DNA of 64,000 bases, taken from contig NZ_MSLT01000006.1 in assembly GCF_002149925.1 (NCBI RefSeq), positions 1 through 64,000 of the forward strand. Reading direction: 5' to 3'. Positions 18,645-26,015 of the stretch are shown piece after piece. Source of the DNA: Thioflexithrix psekupsensis. Lineage in GTDB: Bacteria; Pseudomonadota; Gammaproteobacteria; Beggiatoales; Beggiatoaceae. The notes below the pieces were generated by a model. It worked only from the letters and a program-made list of their open reading frames with translations, did no database searches and was not told where the DNA came from. The translations under genes and the position numbers were made by a program. Numbering within the stretch: position 1 is the first letter of the stretch; each line of letters opens with the position of its first letter.

Positions 18645-20452
18645 TGTCTGGATTTGCTGAAATTGAATTGAATAAAGGTCAAACAGCAACAGCCATGCGA
18701 TTGGCTTTAGAAGCCTTGCCAAACAGTTCAGAAACGTACCTTGATCGGCCATTTGTGGGAACAGCTAATCATGTTTTATCCAGAGGGATTAATCGGCATT
18801 ATCAAGGCATTTTGCAACATGATGGTTCTGTAAGCGATGCTGTTTTCAGTCCTGATGGCACACGCTTGCTTACTTACGCTGGCAAACTGGCTTTTGTCTG
18901 GGATGTTGAAACGCGCCAACTTGTTGTCACGCTCACGGGGCATGGAGGAAGTGTAAATTCAGCGTCGTTCAGTCCCGATGGTCGCCGCATCGTCACCGCG
19001 TCTGATGACAACACCGCCCGCGTGTGGGAAGCCGACAGCGGCAAAACACTCGCCACGCTTACGGAGCATATAGGAAGTGTAAATTCAGCGTCGTTCAGTC
19101 CCGATGGTCACCGCATCGTCACCGCGTCTTCTGGCAACACCGCCCGCGTATGGGAAGCCGACAGCGGCAAACCCCTCGCCACGCTATCGGGGCATGAGGA
19201 ACGGGTATATTCAGCGTCGTTCAGTCCCGATGGTCGCCGCATCGTCACCGCTTCATGGGATTACACCGCCCGCGTGTGGGAAGCCGACAGCGGCAAAACC
19301 CTCGCCACGCTATCGGGGCATGAGGAACGGGTATATTCAGCGTCGTTCAGTCCCGATGGTCGCCGCATCGTCACCGCGTCTGAGGACAAAACCGCCCGCG
19401 TGTGGGAAGCCGACAGCGGCAAAACCCTTGCCACGCTCACAGGGCATAAAGGTAATGTACGGTCAGCGGCGTTCAATCCCGATGGTCGCCGCATCGTCAC
19501 CGCGTCTGTGGACAACACCGCCCGCGTGTGGGAAGCCGACAGCGGTAAAACCCTCGCCACGCTCAGGCATGAAAATTGGCTGAATTCAGCGGCGTTCAGT
19601 CCCGATGGTCGCCGCATCGTCACCGCTGGTGGATATGACACCGCCCGCGTGTGGGAAGCCGACAGCGGCAAAACCCTCGCCACGCTCAAGGGGCATGGAC
19701 CACTTAGTGGAGTAAAATCAGCGGCGTTCAGTCCCGATGGTCGCCGCATCGTCACCGCGTCTGTGGACAACACCGCCCGCGTGTGGGAAGCCGACAGCGG
19801 CAAAACCCTAGCCACGCTCACGGGGCATGACGGTTATGTCAATTCAGCGGCGTTCAGTTCCGATGGTCGCCGCATCGTCACCGCGTCTGATGACAAAACC
19901 GCCCGCGTGTGGGAAGCCGACAGCGGCAAAACACTCGCCACGCTCAGGCATGAAAGTTGGCTGAATTCAGCGGCGTTCAGTCCCGATGGTCGCCGCATCG
20001 TCACTGCTTCATGGCATAACACCGCCCGCGTGTGGGAAGCCGACAGCGGCAAAACCCTCGCCACGCTCACGGGGCATGAAGGTTCTGTTAATTCAGCGGC
20101 GTTCAGTCCCGATGGTCGCCGTATCGTCACCGCGTCTGAGGACAAAACCGCCCGCGTGTGGGAAGCCGACAGCGGCAAAACCCTCGCCACGCTCACGGGG
20201 CATGAAGGTTCTGTTAATTCAGCGGCGTTCAGTCCCGATGGTCGCCGTATCGTCACCGCGTCTGAGGACAAAACCGCCCGCGTGTGGCTATTCTTCCCAA
20301 CCCTAGAAGAACTAATCATCCACGCCAAAACCTTCCTCCCACCCCGCGACATCAGCAAAGAAGGCGAACCACCCCAACTCCTCCCCGGCCACCTCCTCAC
20401 CTGCGCAGAACGCGACCGCTTCTTTTTAGAGAAAGTGCCGAGATGTGAATAG
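18645..20452 (+). pseudogene. HEPN-like/nSTAND NTPase/WD40 protein, 3' part (WD40 propeller)
   Basis: About 601 codons. The first residues, GFAEIELNKGQTATAMRLALEALP, are the helical segment that normally links the membrane-near coiled coil to the WD40 part in this family, which shows that the two fragments were one gene. One diverged WD unit is followed by eleven nearly identical ones, then a short C-terminal tail (LFFPTLEELI, CAERDRFFLEKV) of the kind seen at the end of related proteins. A new ATG at 18644-18646 is created by the insertion and could allow separate translation of the WD40 part, but no good ribosome-binding site precedes it. It is followed by a DUF2281/YoeB pair. Confidence 0.88.
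18938..20287 (+). repeat. Tandem WD40 repeats, eleven near-identical units of about 126 bp
   Basis: Each unit encodes 41-44 residues with [11 protein letters not shown] and [16 protein letters not shown] almost unchanged. Differences fall mainly after the opening GH (three or four residues), at the residue before S-A/S-F, and in the three or four residues between TAS and TARVW. The last two full units are identical at DNA level, units 4 and 5 share [11 protein letters not shown], and units 7 and 10 share a shorter HE-N/S-WLNSAAF form. This points to recent duplication and gene conversion. Confidence 0.93.
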
Positions 20453-20462
20453 CGGACTAAAC
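20395..20462 (+). repeat. 68-bp direct repeat, copy 1 (end of the WD40 gene)
   Basis: Begins CCTCACCTGCGCAGAACGCG and covers the last codons and stop of the WD40 gene through GCGGACTAAAC. A second copy with a few mismatches is at 21140-21207, after the toxin gene. The pair brackets the DUF2281/YoeB module. Confidence 0.85.
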
Positions 20463-20534
20463 TTGAAAAACATCCTAACTAACAGCAACAAACGCGCTTT
20501 AAAGCAAACCCAAATAAAACCAAGGCAACTGACC

Positions 20535-20765
20535 ATGAACATGCTCGCTGAAGAAATTTATCAACAAGTGCAACAACTACCTGCTGAAAGTGCTAAAGAA
20601 GTCTTGAAATTCGTTGAATTCTTAAAATTCAAGCAACAATGCTCAGAAACTGAATACGTCCGCAACAATCCACAATTAATGCAACAAATCCAAGTAGCCG
20701 ATAGCAACCCCGATCAATGGTTTAAGCCCTCAAAAGCACAACTCAACTTAGAGGGAAATGAGTGA
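20535..20765 (+). CDS. Antitoxin, DUF2281-like
   Basis: 76 residues from the ATG at 20535; a longer frame from 20445 exists but adds an unlikely basic leader that overlaps the WD40 gene. The N-terminal half, LAEEIYQQVQQLPAESAKEV followed by LKFVEFLKFK, is the amphipathic DUF2281 pattern found in small proteins that precede RelE-superfamily toxins. The rest is polar and probably becomes ordered on the toxin. The stop TGA is directly followed by the toxin's ATG (no gap), so the two are translated together. Type II antitoxins normally bind the toxin and repress their own promoter. Confidence 0.8.
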   Translation: MNMLAEEIYQQVQQLPAESAKEVLKFVEFLKFKQQCSETEYVRNNPQLMQQIQVADSNPDQWFKPSKAQLNLEGNE

Positions 20766-21032
20766 ATGCGTGATATTGTTTTTCAGCAATCGACATGGGA
20801 ATGTTACGAAACATTACGCGAACGAGATAAAAAACTGCACAAGAAACTGCGCGATATTTTGAAAGAAATGCAGCGTAGTGACGATTTAACCCAAGGTTTG
20901 GGAAAACCTGAAGCATTAAGACATGAATTAACGGGTAAATATTCTCGTCGTTTATCCGATAAAGAACGTCTCATTGATAGCTTTGATGATGAACTTATTT
21001 ACATTTACGCAATCGGTGGACATTATGATTGA
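20766..21032 (+). CDS. Txe/YoeB-family toxin (ribosome-dependent mRNA interferase)
   Basis: 88 residues of the RelE/YoeB fold. Recognisable parts are WECYETLRERDKKLHKKL (first helices), GLGKPEALRHELTGKYSRRL, KERLIDSF with the catalytic-region arginine, and the C-terminal HY of IYAIGGHYD matching YoeB's terminal catalytic HY. YoeB cuts mRNA in the ribosomal A site. The partner here is a DUF2281-like protein instead of the usual YefM/Phd antitoxin. The spacing of GKPE-x-L-x-H-E-L-x-G-x-x-S-R-R is the same as in YoeB. Start chosen at the ATG that abuts the antitoxin stop. Confidence 0.9.
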   Translation: MRDIVFQQSTWECYETLRERDKKLHKKLRDILKEMQRSDDLTQGLGKPEALRHELTGKYSRRLSDKERLIDSFDDELIYIYAIGGHYD

Positions 21033-21139
21033 ATAATAACAACAGCAGCAAGCGTAGGCTCGGTTGAGAACAGCGAAGCCCATCAATCGAATGACGCGAC
21101 TGAGGGGCTTCCTTCGTCAGTCCATCCTACAACACGCCG

Positions 21140-21207
21140 CCTCACCTGCGCAGAACGCGACCGCTTCTATTTAGAGAAAGTGCCGAGAGGCAAATAGCGG
21201 ACTAAAC
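21140..21207 (+). repeat. 68-bp direct repeat, copy 2 (stranded WD40 gene end)
   Basis: Matches 20395-20462 apart from about six bases, including the coding tail LTCAERDRF and the stop region, but no WD40 gene precedes it. The whole 21033-21358 stretch holds only this repeat and the left copy of the 63-bp repeat; no gene is seen. Confidence 0.85.
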
Positions 21208-21237
21208 ATCATCTCGTTCCCCCAAGTTTGTGGCAAT

Positions 21238-21300
21238 GCCGTTCCGACGTGCAAGAACGCGGCGCATCGGGACGGCCGGCCGACAGGGTCGGTGGGAACG
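21238..21300. repeat. 63-bp direct repeat, copy 1
   Basis: Runs from GCCGTTCCGACGTGCAAGAA to GGTCGGTGGGAACG. It matches 21894-21956 base for base as far as I can compare. It contains short inverted pieces (CGTTCC near one end, GGAACG at the other; GGCCGGCC in the middle), so it could form a stem. The two copies bracket the second toxin-antitoxin pair. Confidence 0.88.
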
Positions 21301-21358
21301 AGATATATTGAAAAAATGAGGTTCTTTGTCGCTCTGCGGCACGTAAAAAAGGAGTCCA

Positions 21359-21634
21359 CTAACCAAAAAACGCCTCGTAATCATCATGATTCCCGATCCA
21401 AAACCACGTCACCGTATCCCCATCAAGAATTCCCACTGCACGATACCCGCGACTAATCCGTACCGACCAAACCGACTCCCCCCGATGGATACACTTAAAA
21501 TGCAACGAAGGATGAAAAGGATTCTCTAACCACAACCGATAGGCTTTTCGTGCTTGCTGACATTGCGACTGCTCAAGCCGCCGATAAGCCTCCCAAAATG
21601 AAGGCAAAGTTTGCGAATTCATAACCCATCCCAA
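21359..21634 (-). CDS. RelE/ParE-superfamily toxin
   Basis: 91 residues (or 87 from the internal ATG at 21622). The pattern FWEAYRRLEQSQCQQARKAY, NPFHPSLHFKCIHRGESVWS, VRISRGYRAVGILDGDTVTW and the ending FWIGNHDDYEAFFG is that of small RelE-like toxins common in cyanobacteria and filamentous proteobacteria. The start overlaps the end of the antitoxin gene by 16 bp, the usual antitoxin-first order. Target (ribosome-bound mRNA or gyrase) cannot be told from the sequence. Confidence 0.85.
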   Translation of the reverse strand: MGWVMNSQTLPSFWEAYRRLEQSQCQQARKAYRLWLENPFHPSLHFKCIHRGESVWSVRISRGYRAVGILDGDTVTWFWIGNHDDYEAFFG

Positions 21635-21855
21635 TTCATGGGACGCGCCAGACCTTCAGCAATCTGCTGTCTCGCCAACTGCGCGGCACGTCCCAATCCG
21701 TCATAATGCGATTGCTCTAATTGTTCCCAACGCCGCTCACTCTGCAACTCTGCAATATACTCACGTAAATGCACCAAAACCTGTTGCTGCAATTCAACAG
21801 ATAATGGCTGTATCATTTTCTCAATGGTTGTTAAAGTCTCACTGTGCATCATCAA
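21619..21855 (-). CDS. Antitoxin of the RelE/ParE-like pair
   Basis: 78 residues, highly charged and helical. No named family is certain; the N-terminal LTTIEKMIQPLSVELQQQVL with a following LREYIAELQSE resembles short coiled-coil antitoxins paired with RelE-like toxins, and the C-terminus QQIAEGLARPMNWD resembles the toxin-binding tail of such proteins. It overlaps the toxin gene downstream by 16 bp and lies 38 bp from the flanking 63-bp repeat. The assignment as antitoxin rests mainly on this context. Confidence 0.75.
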   Translation of the reverse strand: MMMHSETLTTIEKMIQPLSVELQQQVLVHLREYIAELQSERRWEQLEQSHYDGLGRAAQLARQQIAEGLARPMNWDGL

Positions 21856-21893
21856 GCTCCTTATATCCGTGTCATTTATCTCGCTTAATCATC

Positions 21894-21956
21894 GCCGTTC
21901 CGACGTGCAAGAACGCGGCGCATCGGGACGGCCGGCCGACAGGGTCGGTGGGAACG
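21894..21956. repeat. 63-bp direct repeat, copy 2
   Basis: Second copy of the repeat at 21238-21300, in the same orientation, lying just upstream of the second antitoxin gene. See the first copy for its inner symmetry. Confidence 0.88.
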
Positions 21957-21982
21957 CGTTATAAATTATCCCCCTGTCTCTC

Positions 21983-23065
21983 CTAAGGCCATTTAAATGT
22001 CAATGGCCTTTTATCCCTTAATCGCTTCACCAGCTCTACATGCTCCGCGCGCTGTTGATATTTCGCATAGCCTGCCACAAACAAGGGCGGATAATTCGCC
22101 AAATAATTGATAGAAGGCGTATTGACGATAAAGGTAAATTTCTTTAATGGCTCAATGGGAATTTCTTCAGGTTTCTTACCGTGCAATAAAATTTGTTCCG
22201 CTTGATAGGCCGCAAATTGTCCTAATGATTTATAAGTACTCACTAAACCAATACTGGCATAACCCCCCTCTTTCTCAATGGCACTTTCGGTCGATGTAAA
22301 GGTCATTACTCTTAACCATAAAGCCGTTAATGTCGTCACCCGTTGGTGTGCGCCTGCGGTAAACGAATCAGGCCCCATATACAACACATCCACTTGTGCG
22401 GCAATCTCTTCTAATACACTGGGAATCATTTCAGGAATAGGCTGACCTTTTGCGTCTAATGGAATGGAACGTTCGATAAACATAAATCGCTCTTGTTGGG
22501 CTAATTCTCTTAATTCTTTCACATTGGCTTTTGAATTATCTTCCTCAGAATTATAAATAATTCCCAAACGTGTAAACTCTTTATAACTACGAATGGCATT
22601 GATTTGATTGGACAATGACGCGAGATGACTGCTGCCTGTGATATTGCGCCCCGAATATTTATCCACCGCCAACTTATCAAAAGGATAAGAAACAATCGTA
22701 AAAACCACAGGAATATCTCGAATATAACTTAAATCGCCTCGCTGAAAACTCTCATAAGACCCCACTAATTTTTCTGTGACCGTTGTTCCCCATGAAAAAA
22801 TTAAATCAGGTTTTTTCTCTTTAATTTGAGTCACTATTAAGGGTAAATTATCCTTATTTGACTTGGCATCAAAATATTCAAATTCAACATCAATATTTTT
22901 GATACGAAAATATTGTTTAAAACTTTTATCAATATCGGTTTCTCCACGCCATAACGCCATGGCAATGCGAAAAGGTTTTTTCTCAGGCACAATCGATTGC
23001 GCACAAACCGCTCCAATTTGTGCCAATAAAAGACATAATGCAATAACATAAAACATCATGATCAC
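21983..23065 (-). CDS. ABC-type substrate-binding protein (ABC_sub_bind family)
   Basis: 360 residues with a signal peptide (hydrophobic to about residue 20, ending VCAQS). The mature part has the two-lobe periplasmic fold of the ABC_sub_bind (DUF534) family: IALWRGETDIDKSF near the start, PDLIFSWGTTVTEKL near 100, VVFTIVSYP and a C-terminal MTFTSTESAIEKEGGYASIG with PIEPLKKFTFIVN. Ligand unknown; known members of this family bind aromatic or other small metabolites. It is the last gene of a four-gene operon, 1 bp after the sensor-MFS gene, and no ABC permease or ATPase lies nearby. It may therefore serve the MFS fusion or the sensor-like proteins. Confidence 0.87.
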   Translation of the reverse strand: MIMMFYVIALCLLLAQIGAVCAQSIVPEKKPFRIAMALWRGETDIDKSFKQYFRIKNIDVEFEYFDAKSNKDNLPLIVTQIKEKKPDLIFSWGTTVTEKLVGSYESFQRGDLSYIRDIPVVFTIVSYPFDKLAVDKYSGRNITGSSHLASLSNQINAIRSYKEFTRLGIIYNSEEDNSKANVKELRELAQQERFMFIERSIPLDAKGQPIPEMIPSVLEEIAAQVDVLYMGPDSFTAGAHQRVTTLTALWLRVMTFTSTESAIEKEGGYASIGLVSTYKSLGQFAAYQAEQILLHGKKPEEIPIEPLKKFTFIVNTPSINYLANYPPLFVAGYAKYQQRAEHVELVKRLRDKRPLTFKWP

Positions 23066-23066
23066 C

Positions 23067-25190
23067 TTACTTTAAACGAGTGGAGTCAAAAGAAAAAATT
23101 AAACTAAAAATTAATGCACTCATCGCCAAGCCGCCCCCTAAAATAAAAACGGCTTCTTCTTTATAATAAGTCAATAAAGCCGCCATCACCAAAGAGCCTA
23201 ACACCGCGCCTAAACGTTCAATTAAACGGAATAAACTAATAATGGTGGCTTGTCCGATTCGTTTTGCTTCCTCTTGACATAATTCAGGCACTAATGCCAA
23301 TTGAGGCGCGATGCCAATGGCGTGAGCCACACCCAATAAAGCCACACTAAATCCCGTCGCCATTGTTCCATCAAAAAAAACCATGAATAACACACTCATT
23401 CCCGCTAAGAAACCACTGCTTGCCACAAAATACCATTGTGCTTTCCATTTGTCGGCTAATTTCGCCGAAATAGGCGTGATAATAATCGCCGTAATGCCAT
23501 ATAACATCAAGATGCGACCAATCGTCGATTGGGTATTGTCACCTGATTCGCTTAAATAAATCGGAATGAAATAAAAAATAAATCCTGTTAATGCAAACTT
23601 AGTGGGTAAAGCGGCAAAAAACGATAACGTCACAAAGCGAATATTTTTTAATAGTAATGCAAAATCTGACCAGTGCAACTTGGAATATAAACTATTTTTT
23701 CCTGCGGTTGATTCTTTATTATTTTGTGGGGACACCAGAAAATAATAAACCATTAAAGCCGAAGGAATAGCCAACAATGCCGCAATCATAAATACGGCAC
23801 GAAATCCAAGCTGATCCGCCAAAATTCCACCCACAGGCGGCCCGCACATCGCCGCCCCCATAACCGCAGCCACAAACATCGCCATGCCTTGCGTGCGGGC
23901 TTTGCCTGTGGTGTGATGCGCCACATAACCCTGACAGGCAATAAACATCATGCCATAACCAAATGCAGATAAACACCGTGACGCTAATAATTCGTAAATA
24001 TTCTGAGAAAATGCAGTTAAAATAAAACCCATTGTTGATGGAATTAAACCAATTAAAAAAATGCGCCGACTTCCATATTTATCAGACAATCTTCCAGAAA
24101 TAGGCATCGCAATAGCAACCACCAGCATAAATAAAGAAATCGGTAAACCCATCGCCACTTCTTTGGATAAATTAAATAATAATGCTTCTGAATTTTGATA
24201 TAAATCTTCAACATAACGTGGAAAAAAAGAACGCGGCAACTCCTCAGCAAACATAAATAAAAAAACAGGAATCCGAATATTAATTAAAACATTATCCACC
24301 AACTCATTAGGACGACCATTTTCCGCAAAATGATAAGCTAATTTGACTTGCAACGCTTTTAAAGAGTGCTGTCCTTGTTGATAATATTCATTTAGGCGAA
24401 TAATAACTTTATTAAAAGTTTTAATAAAAATCCCCACTTCATCACTAGAATGATTTCTAATGGTATGGGTAAAATTACCTTTTTTGGCTTGATTTATAGC
24501 CACGTTAATTAGGTGAATCGGTGCAGCAATATTATGATTAATTAAAAACCTTAAAAACTCAGAAGTGATTAATAATGAAATAATCAACAAGGTAATAACA
24601 TCATAAATCACTTCTTGAGTTTTATTTTTTACAAATTGTTGATTGACTCCTAAATGCAATAAGCCTGCGATTTTGTTTTCTTCACCGTAGGCAATAATCA
24701 TTGTGGTATTGTAAACCGTATTGATTAATGAAACATGACTGCTATTTTCATGAATGCGAGCAGATTGATTTAAGGGATATTTTTGCCAAAATTCCCGTGA
24801 AGCCTGCTGGAGTAAAGGTGCTAATTCTAAGGATAAAGGATTTGTTTTATATTTTAATTTTCCTTGTTCATCAGTGATAGCAATATAAATAATTTCTTTA
24901 TGATTTTCTAAATGTTTTTTAAAAAAAACCTCCACATCAACCATGTTTTCAAATGGCATATCATGGTTTAAATTTCTGCGAATAGGCTGAATCACAGAAT
25001 GTCCCACCGCAACCGATTTTTTATCAATCTCTGGAATTAATTCCTGCTCAAAATAAAACCATGCTTGATAAGAAAGCCAGACCGAAGCCACTATCATGAC
25101 CATTGCCGCAATAAAAGTTAATTGCCAACTCATCTTATTGGCATAATAAGTGGTATCTTCTTGGGGAGAATGTACTTTATTTGAAAACAT
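23067..25190 (-). CDS. Fusion of a periplasmic sensor and HAMP domain to an MFS transporter
   Basis: 707 residues. Helix 1 lies at about 24-45, an extracytoplasmic Cache-like region at about 50-190 (IIYIAITDEQGKLKYKT, then GLLHLGVNQQ near its end), helix 2 at about 196-216, a HAMP-like segment with PIHLINVAINQAKKGNF and SSDEVGIFIKTFN at 216-262, and from about 300 a complete MFS domain. MFS motif A is seen as GRLSDKYGSRR near 366, and some twelve further hydrophobic stretches continue to the C-terminus. A receptor-like input joined to a transporter suggests transport gated by a ligand; that is inference. The start overlaps the end of the previous gene by 14 bp. It shows no kinase or methyl-accepting domain. 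Confidence 0.88.
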   Translation of the reverse strand: MFSNKVHSPQEDTTYYANKMSWQLTFIAAMVMIVASVWLSYQAWFYFEQELIPEIDKKSVAVGHSVIQPIRRNLNHDMPFENMVDVEVFFKKHLENHKEIIYIAITDEQGKLKYKTNPLSLELAPLLQQASREFWQKYPLNQSARIHENSSHVSLINTVYNTTMIIAYGEENKIAGLLHLGVNQQFVKNKTQEVIYDVITLLIISLLITSEFLRFLINHNIAAPIHLINVAINQAKKGNFTHTIRNHSSDEVGIFIKTFNKVIIRLNEYYQQGQHSLKALQVKLAYHFAENGRPNELVDNVLINIRIPVFLFMFAEELPRSFFPRYVEDLYQNSEALLFNLSKEVAMGLPISLFMLVVAIAMPISGRLSDKYGSRRIFLIGLIPSTMGFILTAFSQNIYELLASRCLSAFGYGMMFIACQGYVAHHTTGKARTQGMAMFVAAVMGAAMCGPPVGGILADQLGFRAVFMIAALLAIPSALMVYYFLVSPQNNKESTAGKNSLYSKLHWSDFALLLKNIRFVTLSFFAALPTKFALTGFIFYFIPIYLSESGDNTQSTIGRILMLYGITAIIITPISAKLADKWKAQWYFVASSGFLAGMSVLFMVFFDGTMATGFSVALLGVAHAIGIAPQLALVPELCQEEAKRIGQATIISLFRLIERLGAVLGSLVMAALLTYYKEEAVFILGGGLAMSALIFSLIFSFDSTRLK

Positions 25191-26013
25191 CTGGTTTTTC
25201 TTCCGTGACGGGATAATCAGTGATTGAATGAGTTAATTCAAATTGCTTAATTTCATCAAAAGCATCTTTTGCTTTTTGATAGAAATCGTCACAATGATGC
25301 TCCAGATCATTTTGCTTTATTCTCGAATATCGATCTGTCTCTTTTGATTCAGAAATAGGCGCATCTGTTTTAATTAATGACATCAGTTGTTGGTTCATTC
25401 GTTTAAAACTATGCGCCGTTTCACGAAACACATTAAATATCCAAAATGCAGTCAGTATTGTAATGATCGACAACACCAAAATAAAACTAGACAATAAATG
25501 CTTAAACATAGTGGCTATTTTATCTTGATGATAATCTTTAGAGCTTTCTAAATAAATGCCTCCAATTTGTTGAGAAAAACTGTTTTCTAAATTAAGACAC
25601 GCATCTACCGTTTGTGACCGCGCATTTTCATTACATTTCGCCACTTTCCCTCCTGTATTGTCGCTCACCATACGTAAGCGCGCCGCCAACATGGCTTGTC
25701 CCTTGTAGTTTTCATCTGTACTGGACAGCACCACACCATCTTGACCAAAAATATAAATTTTTAAAATATGGTCATTTTGCTCTTTAGCCCGATCTAAAAT
25801 ATCTTTCAAATTAGAAATTTCAGATAAAAATAATCCCAAACTTAAATTTGACTCTATATTATTCTTTATATCCATCGCCACCACATCAGAACGAGAACGC
25901 ACTAAATCAGCCAATGTTTTATCATATTTAAAATAATTAAGCAGGCTAATCATGGCTAAGGATAAACTGAGCAAAATAAAAATAGTAAAAGTAATTTTTA
26001 AGGTAAAATTCAT
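25177..26013 (-). CDS. Two-helix membrane sensor-like protein without output domain
   Basis: 278 residues. Helix 1 lies at about 7-27 and helix 2 at about 171-195; between them is an extracytoplasmic region with IFGQDGVVLSSTDENYKG, a Cache/PAS-like pattern also found in chemoreceptors and kinases. After helix 2 comes a short cytoplasmic tail of about 80 charged residues that may form a helix or coiled coil but shows no kinase, GGDEF or methyl-accepting signature. Two cysteines in the periplasmic part (CNENARSQTVDAC) could form a disulfide. It lies between an FGE-like protein (2 bp gap) and the sensor-MFS fusion (14 bp overlap), so it is translated with them and may form a complex with the fusion protein. 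No specific family name is justified. Confidence 0.75.
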   Translation of the reverse strand: MNFTLKITFTIFILLSLSLAMISLLNYFKYDKTLADLVRSRSDVVAMDIKNNIESNLSLGLFLSEISNLKDILDRAKEQNDHILKIYIFGQDGVVLSSTDENYKGQAMLAARLRMVSDNTGGKVAKCNENARSQTVDACLNLENSFSQQIGGIYLESSKDYHQDKIATMFKHLLSSFILVLSIITILTAFWIFNVFRETAHSFKRMNQQLMSLIKTDAPISESKETDRYSRIKQNDLEHHCDDFYQKAKDAFDEIKQFELTHSITDYPVTEEKPDVFK

Positions 26014-26015
26014 CT

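Noticed and set aside
18938-20287. Regularly spaced repeats that could look like a CRISPR-type array
   Set aside because: The 126-bp period is a coding WD40 repeat in one open frame; no short palindromic repeat with unique spacers.
19261-20400. Long antisense frames inside the WD40 repeats
   Set aside because: They are periodic mirror images of the WD units ([11 protein letters not shown] repeated) created by the repetitive C/G-rich coding strand; no start signal or homology.
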